64,000 nt of DNA from Alphaproteobacteria bacterium (GCA_028871055.1 JAGWON010000014.1:27233-91232); one strand, 5' to 3'. Shown: positions 52,928 through 61,418, counted from the first letter of the stretch. Translations and numbers: made by a program. The notes: a model not told the origin generated them from the letters alone.

Positions 52928-54193
52928 GTGGACATCTATTCGGGTCCGGTCTTCGAGATGGCGCGGCAGCAATTCCGGACCGTCGCCGACCATCTCGGGA
53001 TTCCCGAGAATGAGCGCGACCGTCTGCTCTATCCCAAGCGCGCGATCGCCGTCGCGATGCCCGTCAATATGGACGACGGACGCACGCGCGTTTTTCGTGG
53101 CTACCGCGTGCAGCACCACCTCACACTCGGCCCCACCAAAGGCGGCACGCGCTTTGCGCCCAATCTCGATTTCGGCGAGGTCGGTGCGCTCGCCATCTGG
53201 ATGAGCTGGAAATGCGCACTGGTCGGACTGCCCTACGGCGGCGCCAAGGGTGGCGTCGCCTGCGATCCGCGCACGCTGTCGAAGCGCGAGCTCGAGGCGG
53301 TGTCGCGCCGCTACATGCAGGAGATGATCCCCTTCGTCGGTCCCCACACCGATATCATGGCGCCCGATCTCGGCACCAATGAACAGGTCATGGCCTGGTT
53401 CATGGATACCTATTCGATGTTCCAAGGTCACGCCGTCGCGGAGATCGTCACCGGCAAGCCGGTCGCGCTGGGCGGGACGGTTGGCCGGCGCGAGGCAACA
53501 GGCCGCGGCATCGCATATCTGGTCGCGCGCGCGCTTGAGGCAATCAAGCTCAAGGCGGCGGCGGCGACCGCGATCGTGCAGGGTTTCGGCAACGTGGGTG
53601 CGGTCGCCGCAGTCACCCTGGCACGCCGCATAGGAGTCAGGATCGTCGGCTTGGCCGACCACACGGCCGCCTATTACGACGCAAAAGGCCTGCCGCTCGA
53701 CGCCATCGAAACGCACACGCACGCGCATGACGGTGTGCTCGCCGGCTGGTCGAAGGAGATGCTGATCGGCGGTAACGAGCTGCTCACGCAGCCATGCACG
53801 GTGCTGGTGCCGGCGGCGATCGAGCAGGTGATCACCGAAAAGAATGCCGGCCATTTGCGCTGCCGCATTCTGGCCGAGGGCGCCAACGGGCCGACCACGC
53901 CTGCCGCCGACGCCATTCTCGACCAGCGCCAGGACGAGATCTTCGTCATTCCCGACATCCTGTGCAATTCGGGTGGCGTCGTCGTCTCCTATTTCGAGTG
54001 GGTCCAGGATCTCCAGCAGCTGTTCTGGACGGAGACCGAGGTCAACCATCGTCTCGAGCAGATTCTCGAGGCGGCGTTCCAGCAGGTCGCGCGGCGCGGG
54101 CGCAACGACAGGGTCTCGAACCGCATCGCCGCGATGGCGCTCGGCGTCGAAAAAGTGCGCGCCGGCAAGCAGCTGCGCGGTCTGTTCCCATGA
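52928..54193 (+). CDS. Glu/Leu/Phe/Val dehydrogenase family protein
   Basis: The 421-residue amino acid dehydrogenase is about the normal length for NAD-linked glutamate dehydrogenases. The catalytic lysine lies in LVGLPYGGAKGGVACDP near residue 105. GPHTDIMAPDLGTNEQVMAW and the Rossmann motif IVQGFGNVGAVAAV follow, then NSGGVVVSYFEWVQD. GTG at 52928 is supported by GGAGG upstream. It would interconvert glutamate (or a branched-chain amino acid) with its 2-oxo acid and ammonia. MarC starts seven bases later, so the two are probably cotranscribed, though no functional link is known. Confidence 0.92.
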   Translation: MDIYSGPVFEMARQQFRTVADHLGIPENERDRLLYPKRAIAVAMPVNMDDGRTRVFRGYRVQHHLTLGPTKGGTRFAPNLDFGEVGALAIWMSWKCALVGLPYGGAKGGVACDPRTLSKRELEAVSRRYMQEMIPFVGPHTDIMAPDLGTNEQVMAWFMDTYSMFQGHAVAEIVTGKPVALGGTVGRREATGRGIAYLVARALEAIKLKAAAATAIVQGFGNVGAVAAVTLARRIGVRIVGLADHTAAYYDAKGLPLDAIETHTHAHDGVLAGWSKEMLIGGNELLTQPCTVLVPAAIEQVITEKNAGHLRCRILAEGANGPTTPAADAILDQRQDEIFVIPDILCNSGGVVVSYFEWVQDLQQLFWTETEVNHRLEQILEAAFQQVARRGRNDRVSNRIAAMALGVEKVRAGKQLRGLFP

Positions 54194-54200
54194 GTCGGCC

Positions 54201-54827
54201 ATGACGGCGATCCTCGTCGACAGCTTCGTGATTTTCGGAGTGGTCATCGACCCGATCGGCACCGCCGTGATCTTCGCGGCGCTGACTCACGATTGGAGCC
54301 GCCAGGAGCAGCGCGACGCCGCCATACGCGGCGTTTCGGTCGCGTCGATCCTTTTCCTCGTCTTCGCGCTCGCCGGGGCGCCACTGTTGCGGGCGCTCGG
54401 CATCTCGCTCGCCGCCTTTCACATCGCCGGCGGAATCCTCTTGTTCCTGCTGGCGACCGACATGGCCTTTGCGCGCCCGTCGGGCATTCACGCGCCGACG
54501 CTGCCCGAGCGCGAGGAGGCGCGGCGGCGCGACGATGTGGCGGTCTTCCCGCTCGCCTTTCCGCTGCTTGCCGGGCCGGGCGCGCTGACCTCGACCGTTC
54601 TGCTCGTCGGCCGCGCCGGGACGCCGATCGGCGGCGCAGTCGTGATCGCCGCTCTCGCGGTTGTCCTCGTCCTTACCTTCGCGGCGTTGCTCTCGGCTGC
54701 GCGGTTGTCGCACCTGTTGGGAATCACCGGCGCCAATGTCATTAGCCGCGTCCTCGGCCTGATCCTGGCGGCGCTGGCGGCGCAGTTCGTTCTCGACGGC
54801 CTGGCGACGAGCGGGCTGCATCTCTAG
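54201..54827 (+). CDS. MarC-family integral membrane protein
   Basis: The 208-residue protein has six predicted membrane helices in the MarC layout: IFGVVIDPIGTAVIFAALT at the N-terminus, FHIAGGILLFLLATDMAF, then FPLAFPLLAGPGALTSTVLL, the family signature, and a last helix pair near LSHLLGITGANVISRVLG. The transported substrate of MarC proteins is unknown and the early link to antibiotic resistance was not upheld. It follows the dehydrogenase gene by seven bases. The next gene has its own predicted promoter. Confidence 0.92.
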   Translation: MTAILVDSFVIFGVVIDPIGTAVIFAALTHDWSRQEQRDAAIRGVSVASILFLVFALAGAPLLRALGISLAAFHIAGGILLFLLATDMAFARPSGIHAPTLPEREEARRRDDVAVFPLAFPLLAGPGALTSTVLLVGRAGTPIGGAVVIAALAVVLVLTFAALLSAARLSHLLGITGANVISRVLGLILAALAAQFVLDGLATSGLHL

Positions 54828-54846
54828 CGGCGTTCGTCCTGATCGC

Positions 54847-54872
54847 GGAACCAGCGCGCCGGTGGCGGCGTT
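54847..54872 (+). promoter_or_regulatory. Predicted EcfG-type promoter of the 54905 membrane-protein gene
   Basis: GGAAC (54847-54851) and CGTT (54869-54872) have exactly 17 bases between them. The start codon lies 33 bases downstream of the -10 element, leaving a short leader. It is the same form (CGTT, spacing 17) as at sodB and otsA. Confidence 0.78.
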
Positions 54873-54904
54873 CTGATTTCAGATCGAGCGTGGAGCGCGT
54901 CATC

Positions 54905-55399
54905 ATGGATGACACGTCGCACGCCGCGATGCGTCCGGCGAAAACCGCGGCGAGGACCGCACGGCGCGCGCCGATTCGGGCAATCTGGAATTGGGTCGCG
55001 CCATGGTTCACGGGCGTGCTGCTCGCGGGTGCGACTTTGCTCGGCTTCTTCACCGCCAGCGGCGCCGAGGGACCGGATACCTATGCGATCGGGCTGGTCA
55101 CCGCGGGCCTCGCGCTGGTGGCACTCGGCTGGCTCGTGAAGAGCACCTTCGACGAACGGACCGGACGGTGGCCGCTCAAGATTCTGGCCGAGCGCCCAGA
55201 ATCCCTAGTTCTGCTCGTTGCGCTGCTGACCGCGATCGGCATCGGCGGCCTGTTCCTGGCCGCCGACGCCCATGGCGCGGCGAAGACGGCAGGCTACGCG
55301 CTCTTCGTTGTTTGCCTGCTCGTCATCGCCGCGAACCTGAAGCACTATTACGACGAGCGCGATTCCAGGCGACCCGACGGCGGTTCCGCGCCGGACTAG
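54905..55399 (+). CDS. Four-helix membrane protein, predicted stress-induced
   Basis: The 164-residue protein has a basic N-terminus (RPAKTAARTARRAP) and four membrane helices: VAPWFTGVLLAGATLLGF, YAIGLVTAGLALVALGWLV, LVLLVALLTAIGIGGLFLA and AGYALFVVCLLVIAANL. It ends in a charged cytoplasmic tail. No catalytic motif is visible and I do not recognise the family. GGAG at nine bases before ATG 54905 supports that start over GTG 54890. The EcfG-type promoter at 54847 suggests induction in the general stress response. Its stop overlaps the stop of the opposing MFS gene in CTAG. Confidence 0.75.
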   Translation: MDDTSHAAMRPAKTAARTARRAPIRAIWNWVAPWFTGVLLAGATLLGFFTASGAEGPDTYAIGLVTAGLALVALGWLVKSTFDERTGRWPLKILAERPESLVLLVALLTAIGIGGLFLAADAHGAAKTAGYALFVVCLLVIAANLKHYYDERDSRRPDGGSAPD

Positions 55400-56733
55400 A
55401 TCCGTTCCGGCAAGGGCTTGCCCCGCGTCTCCGGCAGGAACAGCGTCACCACGAAGCCCAGGATGTAGATGAGGCTGATCGTTACTGCTGCGTTGCCGAA
55501 ACCGCCGAAATTGGCGATCAGGGTCCCCGCGATCAGCGGCCCGATGAAGGCCACGAAGCGCGGCGTGTTGAACGCGAAGGCGACAGCCGTCGCGCGGACG
55601 CGCGTCGGAAACAGCTCCGGCAGCCAGACCGGCATCCACGAGTATTGTCCCAGGGTGAAGAAGCCGTTCACACCGGCCGCGACCAGCAGCAGGTCGAGAT
55701 TGTGCGTCCACAGGAACAGCACCGGCGTCATGATCAGCGCCGCGGCGTAGAACACCAGAACCACCGGCTTGCGGCCAACCACGTCGGCGAAGAAGCCGAG
55801 GCCGATATAACCGAGGATCGCGCCGAGATTGTAGGCCATGCCGGTATAGCCAGCCCACACCGGACCGGGCAGGCCCGCCTTCGCCGCGACCGACGCGACA
55901 TAGGGCGGGACGAAGCTCGAGATGCCCCACCACGCGAGCGTGGTAGTCAGCGACATCAGGAACACGATCACCAGCCGCATGCGGACTGCCGGATCGGCAA
56001 AGAGCTCGACCAGCGTGAAACGCGCCAGTGCGTGATCGTCGGCGCTGAGCTTGGCGCCGCTCTTCTTGCGCGCTGTCGCCGCCTGGCGGCGCTGATGGGT
56101 GCGTTCCCAGACCGCCGATTCCGGAATGCCGCGCCTGATCCACAGCGTGCATAGCCCCGGCAGCACGCCAAGCACGAACATGTAGCGCCAAGCATTCGGC
56201 CCGTTGGGGCTGACGAAGACCCAGACGAGCGAAGCCAGGAAGAAGCCGATGCCGAGGCCGCATTGCATCAGGCCAGCGCCGCGCCCACGCGCTTTGTCGG
56301 GCCACAGCTCGGCGGTGATCGATGCGCCGGTCGCCCATTCGGAGCCAATGGCGACGCCGACGATGAAGCGGAGCACCGCGAACGAGCCCCAGCTCCAGGC
56401 CAGCGCGCTCAACCCGGTGGTCAGCGAATAGGCGAGAATCGCCAGCATCATCGTCCGCTTGCGGCCGATGTAGTCGGCGAGGATGCCGCCGATCATGCCG
56501 CCGACGCCCCAGCCGAACAGCGTGGTGGCGATGATCGTGCCGGCATAGACCGGAATTCGCGCGTACTGGGTCGGATCGAGCAGCTGATGAAGAGCGACGC
56601 CCACCGTCAGGATCAGCGCGTAAACCTCGTAGCCGTCGAATAACCATCCGAGATTGGTCGCGAACAGCGTGTTCCACTGGCTGCGATTGAGCGAGCGATA
56701 CCACGGGCTCGAAACAGCGGCATTCATGGCCAT
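55396..56733 (-). CDS. MFS transporter, aromatic-acid:H+ symporter-like
   Basis: The 445-residue protein has about 12 membrane helices. Motifs fit the aromatic acid/sugar porter group: NLGWLFDGYEVYALILTVGV in helix 1, GGILADYIGRKRTMMLAILA as the loop 2-3 signature, and RFIVGVAIGSEWATGASITA in helix 4. It imports an organic acid, inferred as aromatic. A strong GGGGAGGGG precedes ATG 56733. It is separated from the Fe-S subunit of the molybdenum hydroxylase by 26 bases, so it is the last gene of that operon and likely imports its substrate. Its C-terminus converges on the 54905 gene. Confidence 0.92.
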   Translation of the reverse strand: MAMNAAVSSPWYRSLNRSQWNTLFATNLGWLFDGYEVYALILTVGVALHQLLDPTQYARIPVYAGTIIATTLFGWGVGGMIGGILADYIGRKRTMMLAILAYSLTTGLSALAWSWGSFAVLRFIVGVAIGSEWATGASITAELWPDKARGRGAGLMQCGLGIGFFLASLVWVFVSPNGPNAWRYMFVLGVLPGLCTLWIRRGIPESAVWERTHQRRQAATARKKSGAKLSADDHALARFTLVELFADPAVRMRLVIVFLMSLTTTLAWWGISSFVPPYVASVAAKAGLPGPVWAGYTGMAYNLGAILGYIGLGFFADVVGRKPVVLVFYAAALIMTPVLFLWTHNLDLLLVAAGVNGFFTLGQYSWMPVWLPELFPTRVRATAVAFAFNTPRFVAFIGPLIAGTLIANFGGFGNAAVTISLIYILGFVVTLFLPETRGKPLPERI

Positions 56734-56759
56734 TTAATCCCCTCCCCCTTGCTGGGCGA

Positions 56760-57260
56760 TCATGGGGCCGCGCCGCCAGGTGTGCGGCTTTTGACCTTAT
56801 GGGACGCGAGCTTGACCGCCTCGATGATTTCCGGATATGCGCCGCACCGGCATAGGTTACCAGAAAGATAGTGCCTGATCTCGTCCTCGCTGGGCGCCGG
56901 ATTCTCGTCCAGCAACTGGCGGGTCATCAGGATGAAGCCCGGCGTGCAGAAGCCGCACTGGAACGCGCCGCATTCGAGGAATGCCTCCTGCACCGGATCA
57001 AGGCGCTCGCCCGACGCCAGCCCTTCGATCGTCTGGATTTTGACGCCGTCCGCCGCGGCGGCGAGAAACAGGCAGCCCGAGACGGCATGGCCGTCGACCA
57101 GGACCGTGCAGCAGCCGCACAACCCCTGGCTGCAGCTTTCGCGTGCGCCGAACAGCGCGAAGCGATCGCGCAGCACTTCGACCAGGGTCTCGTGAGTGCC
57201 GATTTCGGCGGCGGCGGCTTGGCCGTTGAGGGTGAAGCGGATGCGGCGCGTCGCACTCAT
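56760..57260 (-). CDS. Molybdenum hydroxylase, 2Fe-2S subunit
   Basis: The 166-residue small subunit of a xanthine dehydrogenase-family enzyme carries two iron-sulfur clusters. The first, plant-type cluster is held by CSQGLCGCCTVLVDGHAVSGC near residues 42-62 (shown as the Cys pattern C-x4-C-x2-C). The second is held by CGFCTPGF and GNLCRCGAYPEI. Electrons pass from the molybdenum subunit to FAD through these clusters. Its ATG overlaps the stop of the large subunit by ATGA. The sequence is complete and cytoplasmic. Confidence 0.94.
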   Translation of the reverse strand: MSATRRIRFTLNGQAAAAEIGTHETLVEVLRDRFALFGARESCSQGLCGCCTVLVDGHAVSGCLFLAAAADGVKIQTIEGLASGERLDPVQEAFLECGAFQCGFCTPGFILMTRQLLDENPAPSEDEIRHYLSGNLCRCGAYPEIIEAVKLASHKVKSRTPGGAAP

Positions 57261-59527
57261 CGGCCAGCCTTCCGCAGTGCGCGATAGACCGCCTCCGGCG
57301 TCAGCGGCAGTTCCGTCAGCCGCACGCCGACTGCGGCGTCGATCGCGTTGGCGATCGCCGGCGAGACGCCGAAGGTCGCCGTTTCGCCGACACCCTTGGC
57401 GCCGAAAGGGCCGCCCCGCTCCACTGCGTCGACCGCTTCACTTTCGATACGCGCCGGCAGATCGCGCATGCCCGGGATCTTGTAGTCGGCGAGATTCGGA
57501 TTGAGGAGCTGGCCGTCGGCGAATTCCATGCGCTCCTGCATGGTAAAACCTAGCTGCATGATGGCGCCGCCCGAGAGTTGCGTCTCGACGATCCGCGGAT
57601 TGATCGGCGTGCCGAGATCGGCGACGTTGATGAGGCGCGCGACGCGTACGTGGCCGGTCTCGGTATCGACTTCGACCTCGGCACCGGTGCCACCAACCAT
57701 CCAGAATGGCGTCGCGTTGGGTGTGAGCCCGGTGTCGTGATCGGGCGAGGCGTAGCTCGGCACGAAGCTGCCGACGCCGACGATGTTGCCGGCCTGCATG
57801 CCGTATTTCCGGCGGAACAACTCGGCCAGCGGCACGTTGCTGCCCGGCGGCACGCCGAGGTCGGCCTTGAGCGCGTCGATCTTGACGCGTGCATCCTCGG
57901 CCGCGCGTTTGACCGCGTGACCCATATGATAGGTCGAGCGCGAACCGAGCGTCGCCATGTCGTAGGGCGTGACGTCGGTGTCCGGATGCACCACGCGCAC
58001 CGTTTCGGCGGGAATGTCGAGCACTTCGGCCGCGATCTGCGCCATCGCGGTGTCCGAGCCCTGGCCCATGTCGACAGTACTGCAATAAAGGCCGCAGCTG
58101 CCGTCGGCATAGAGATTGAGGATGGCGACCGAGGTCGTCGGCGCGATCGACGCCTTGAAGCCGACGGCGAGGCCGCGGCCGCGCTTGACGCTGCCCTGGC
58201 CGCGGTCGAACGGCCGGCTCCAGCCGAGGCGCTGGACAAGGCGGTCGAGCACTTTGTCGATCGCGGCATCCTTCATCACCGTGCCGGTGGCCTGCGGCCG
58301 GCCATCGCGCAGGATGTTGCGGCGGCGGAATTCGACCGGATCGATGCCGAGCGCGCGTGCGATCATGTCGGTGTGGCTCTCGTAGGCCCAAACCAGCTGG
58401 GGAATACCGAAACCGCGCAGCGCGCCTGCCGGCGGCCGGTTGGTATAGAGCGCGTAGGAATCGATTGCCACGTTGTCGATGTCGTAGGGACCGGCGGCGG
58501 TGAAACCAGATTTCTGCGTCACGCGCGGGCCGACATCGGCATAGGCGCCGCCGTTCCACCACACCTCGCATTCGCGCGCAGTGACGCGGCCGTCCTTGTC
58601 GACCGCGCTCTTGATGCGGAAAGTCGACGGATGTTTGGTGATGGTGAAGAACTGCTCGTCCATCGCCAGCGATATTTTCACCGGCCGTCGCGCGAGCAGT
58701 GCCAGCGCGGCCACCAGCGCCTCGAGCTTGATGTAGAGCTTGGCGCCAAAGCCGCCGCCCAGGAACGCAGTCTTGACGCGCACTCGATTCTCCGGCCAGC
58801 CCAAGAGCCGCGCGACTTCCATCCGGACGAAGGATGGACTCTGCGACGCGGTGTGGATGGTGAGCGTGCCGTCGCCTGGCTCTGCCGCCGACACCATCGG
58901 CTCGAGCGGCGTATGCATCACCGGCTGGGTGCGGAAGGTGTGCTCGAAGACGTGGGTCGCTTCGGCAAAGGCCTGTTTGACGTCGCCGCGCCGCAGGTGA
59001 AAGTCGAGCGCGACGTTGGTACCCTTGCGCCCTTCGAGATGTTTCAGGTCGGGAAAGATGCCGGCGGGCTTGAGGGCGTCGTGGACGATCACCGTTGAGG
59101 TCATCGCCTCGACCTCGTCCGTCACCGCGGGCAATTCGTCATATTCGGCAATGATGAGGCGCATCGCTTCCTCGGCGACATGCGGATCCTCGGCCAGTAC
59201 CACCGCGACCGGCTCGCCTACATGACGCACCTTGTCGATCGCCAGGATCGGCTGGTCGTGAAAGGCGGGTCCGTAATAGGGATTGGAGATCACTTTGCGG
59301 ATGTCGTCGCTGGTGACGACGGCAAAGACGCCCGATAGCGCTTTCGCGGCGGCGGTGTCCACGCGCCGGATGCGGCCATGCGCGACAGCGCTGCGGAAGA
59401 TCTTGCCGTGCACCATGCCGGGCAGGCGCAGATTGTGGATGTATTCGGCGCGGCCGGTGACCTTGGCGCGCCCCTCGAGCCGCGGCAGCGAGCGTCCGAT
59501 CTGGCCGGCTTTCGCGGTCGCGCTCAT
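57257..59527 (-). CDS. Molybdenum hydroxylase, molybdopterin-binding large subunit
   Basis: The 756-residue catalytic subunit has the aldehyde oxidase/xanthine dehydrogenase layout. It starts GRSLPRLEGRAKVTGRAEYI and continues with FLGGGFGAKLYIKLEALVA, VDMGQGSDTAMAQIAAE (cofactor binding) and the active-site glutamate in GAKGVGETATFG near the C-terminus. The region PAGALRGFGIPQ replaces the AYxCSFR loop of true CO dehydrogenases, so it is not a form I CODH. It probably hydroxylates an N-heterocycle, purine or aromatic compound with water. The start is at ATG 59527, overlapping the FAD subunit stop by ATGA. Confidence 0.94.
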   Translation of the reverse strand: MSATAKAGQIGRSLPRLEGRAKVTGRAEYIHNLRLPGMVHGKIFRSAVAHGRIRRVDTAAAKALSGVFAVVTSDDIRKVISNPYYGPAFHDQPILAIDKVRHVGEPVAVVLAEDPHVAEEAMRLIIAEYDELPAVTDEVEAMTSTVIVHDALKPAGIFPDLKHLEGRKGTNVALDFHLRRGDVKQAFAEATHVFEHTFRTQPVMHTPLEPMVSAAEPGDGTLTIHTASQSPSFVRMEVARLLGWPENRVRVKTAFLGGGFGAKLYIKLEALVAALALLARRPVKISLAMDEQFFTITKHPSTFRIKSAVDKDGRVTARECEVWWNGGAYADVGPRVTQKSGFTAAGPYDIDNVAIDSYALYTNRPPAGALRGFGIPQLVWAYESHTDMIARALGIDPVEFRRRNILRDGRPQATGTVMKDAAIDKVLDRLVQRLGWSRPFDRGQGSVKRGRGLAVGFKASIAPTTSVAILNLYADGSCGLYCSTVDMGQGSDTAMAQIAAEVLDIPAETVRVVHPDTDVTPYDMATLGSRSTYHMGHAVKRAAEDARVKIDALKADLGVPPGSNVPLAELFRRKYGMQAGNIVGVGSFVPSYASPDHDTGLTPNATPFWMVGGTGAEVEVDTETGHVRVARLINVADLGTPINPRIVETQLSGGAIMQLGFTMQERMEFADGQLLNPNLADYKIPGMRDLPARIESEAVDAVERGGPFGAKGVGETATFGVSPAIANAIDAAVGVRLTELPLTPEAVYRALRKAGR

Positions 59528-60390
59528 GGCGCCGCCGGGCCGGCCCCCGCCGCGCGCAGAGCGCGCGCGACGTAGACCTTTACGAGCTGCTTCTTGTAGG
59601 ACACCGAGCCGCGGGCGTCGGCGACCACGTCCGCCTCCTCGGCCGCTGCTTCGCCCGCGCGTGTCAGCAGCGCGCCGTCGAGCGTGCGGCCGGCAATCAG
59701 CGCTTCCGCCGCTTTGAGCCGGGTCGGCCGCTCGGTGGCCGCGCCCAGCACGATGCGCGGCGACCGGATCGCGCCGTCGTCGTCCCATGCCACCGCGATG
59801 CCGAGCGCCGGCCAGTCGTCGGCCGAGCGCGTCGTGCATTTGGCATAGGCCGCGCGCCTGCGACCGAGCGGCGGAATCGTTGCCTCGACGATCAGTTCGT
59901 CGCCCTTGCATACGGTTTCGTAGTGTCCGGTGGCGAAGCCCTCGACCGGAACCGCGCGTTCGCCGCGCGGACCAGCCAGCACCAAGCACGCACCGAGCGC
60001 GATCAGCACTGGCGGCAGGTCGCTGTGCGGATCGGCATGCGCGAGGTGCCCGCCGAGCGTCGCGACATTGCGCACGCGCACGTTCGCGAGCGTCCGCAGG
60101 GTGTGTCCGATAACGGGAAAGTCGCGGCGCACCTCCGGCGCCCATTCGAGCGCGGCGAGCCGCACCATCGCGCCGATGCGCAGTTCGCCGTTCGGCTCGA
60201 TGCGGATGCGCGCCAGCCGCTCGCCCGCTGCGCGCAGGCTGACGAGCCGCTTCGGCCGGAAGAAGCCGGACTTCATCAGCAGCATCAGCGCAGTCCCGCC
60301 AGCCAGCGGGCGCACTGCCGAATCGTCGGGTTCGAGCAGCTTCAGCGCTTCGCCGAGCGACGGCGGCTCAACGAGATCGAACGGTGTCAC
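59524..60390 (-). CDS. Molybdenum hydroxylase, FAD-binding medium subunit
   Basis: The roughly 288-residue subunit has the CoxM-type FAD domain: VRPLAGGTALMLLMKSGFF near the N-terminus and NVRVRNVATLGGHLAHADPH. The C-terminal CO_deh_flav_C domain includes YAKCTTRSADDWPALGIAVA. It accepts electrons from the Fe-S subunit and passes them on to NAD or oxygen. It is the first intact gene of the operon. GTG at 60390 (VTPFDLVEPPSLGEAL) is the likely start. An in-frame ATG at 60447 lies inside the upstream MFS remnant and gives a non-homologous extension. Confidence 0.9.
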   Translation of the reverse strand: MTPFDLVEPPSLGEALKLLEPDDSAVRPLAGGTALMLLMKSGFFRPKRLVSLRAAGERLARIRIEPNGELRIGAMVRLAALEWAPEVRRDFPVIGHTLRTLANVRVRNVATLGGHLAHADPHSDLPPVLIALGACLVLAGPRGERAVPVEGFATGHYETVCKGDELIVEATIPPLGRRRAAYAKCTTRSADDWPALGIAVAWDDDGAIRSPRIVLGAATERPTRLKAAEALIAGRTLDGALLTRAGEAAAEEADVVADARGSVSYKKQLVKVYVARALRAAGAGPAAP

Positions 60391-60418
60391 GACCCGATCA
60401 CCAACACCGCACAAACCA

Positions 60419-60526
60419 TCAGCCGTCGAAGAATATGCCGGCGCCAATCAGCCAGAAGTTGCGGTAATGCCACCCTGGGATCGGCAGGCGATCGAGCCGC
60501 GCGCCGGAATTGGCCATTGCGGACAT
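60419..60526 (-). pseudogene. Truncated MFS transporter gene (first 35 codons only)
   Basis: Behind a strong ribosome site (GGGGAGGAG, eight bases upstream) a frame of 35 codons runs from ATG 60526 to a TGA at 60419. It reads RLDRLPIPGWHYRNFWLIGA then GIFFDG, which is the N-terminal tail and the first half of membrane helix 1 of an MFS transporter (FFDGFD type). It stops just where FD and the rest should follow. The remainder of the gene is missing and the FAD subunit starts 29 bases later. A deletion probably removed the transporter, leaving its translation start as a leader for the hydroxylase operon. Confidence 0.7.
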
Positions 60527-60635
60527 GTGCGGTGACTCCTCCCCAAGAATTTATTGCGTGCGACTTCTGTGCCGGATTGCTTATAACGCTATCCGAAACC
60601 GCGCCGGATTGCCATGACGCGGATCGGGACGAGCT

Positions 60636-61418
60636 ATGAATACCGGCACTCAGTCCAATCTCGACGTTGCGGAAGCCGGTGCCGGCCGCGCGCTCGTCTT
60701 GCTGCACTCGCTGCTGTCGGATCGCGACGCCTTCGACCGCGTGGCGCCGAAGCTCGCGCGCGAGCGCCGCGTGTTGCTGGTCGACTTGCCCGGCTTTGGC
60801 AAGTCGGTCCCTGCCGGCCCGCGCCTCGAGGATTTCGCCGACCGCATCGCCGAGAACTTCGACCGCCTGGGTCTGAAGCCGGCCCACACCGACGTGCTCG
60901 GCAACGGCTTCGGCGGTTTCGTCGCGGTGGCGCTGGCGGTGCGCCATGGGCAAAAGTTCGACAAGCTGGTGCTCGTCGACACCGGCGCGGCGATACCCGA
61001 TATCGGCAAGCCCGCCTTTCACAAGATGGCCGCGCTGGTCGAGAGCGGCGGCATGGCGGCCGTGCTCGACGCCGCGCTGGCGCGCATGTTCCCGGCCGAT
61101 TTCATCGCCGCGCATCCCGCGATCGCCGAGGAGCGTCGCGCCGCACTGCGCCGCACCGATCCCGGCTATTTCGCCGCCGCCTGCCGAGCGCTTGCCGCGC
61201 TCGACCTGCGCAGCGCGCTCAAGTCGATCCACAATCCGACGCTGGTCGTCGTTGGGCTCAAGGACACGGCAACGCCGCCGGCGCTGTCGCACGAGCTCGC
61301 CGCGAACATTCCCGGCGCGCAGCTCGTCGAGCTGCCGCATTGCGGGCATTCGCCGCACATCCAGGATCCCGATGGATTCCGGAACGCCGTGAAGCCGTTC
61401 CTCGGACTGAAAGGTTAG
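60636..61418 (+). CDS. Alpha/beta-hydrolase fold protein lacking the nucleophile serine
   Basis: The 260-residue protein has the alpha/beta-hydrolase fold of meta-cleavage product hydrolases and related esterases. The N-terminus reads LVLLHSLLSDRDAFD and LLVDLPGFGKS. The nucleophile elbow reads VLGNGFGGF, so the serine of GxSxG is glycine (Gly91, codon GGC). Other triad members look intact: Asp210 in VVGLKDTATPP and His238 in HCGHSPHIQDP. It cannot work by the usual Ser mechanism, so it may be non-catalytic, a cofactor-free oxygenase-like enzyme or a binding protein. It shares its last four bases with the opposing E1 gene. It diverges from the molybdenum hydroxylase operon. Confidence 0.85.
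   Translation: MNTGTQSNLDVAEAGAGRALVLLHSLLSDRDAFDRVAPKLARERRVLLVDLPGFGKSVPAGPRLEDFADRIAENFDRLGLKPAHTDVLGNGFGGFVAVALAVRHGQKFDKLVLVDTGAAIPDIGKPAFHKMAALVESGGMAAVLDAALARMFPADFIAAHPAIAEERRAALRRTDPGYFAAACRALAALDLRSALKSIHNPTLVVVGLKDTATPPALSHELAANIPGAQLVELPHCGHSPHIQDPDGFRNAVKPFLGLKG

Noticed and set aside
57257..60390. Carbon monoxide dehydrogenase (coxSML)
   Set aside because: The subunit set is alike, but the large subunit has GALRGFG in place of the AYxCSFR active-site loop of form I CODH.
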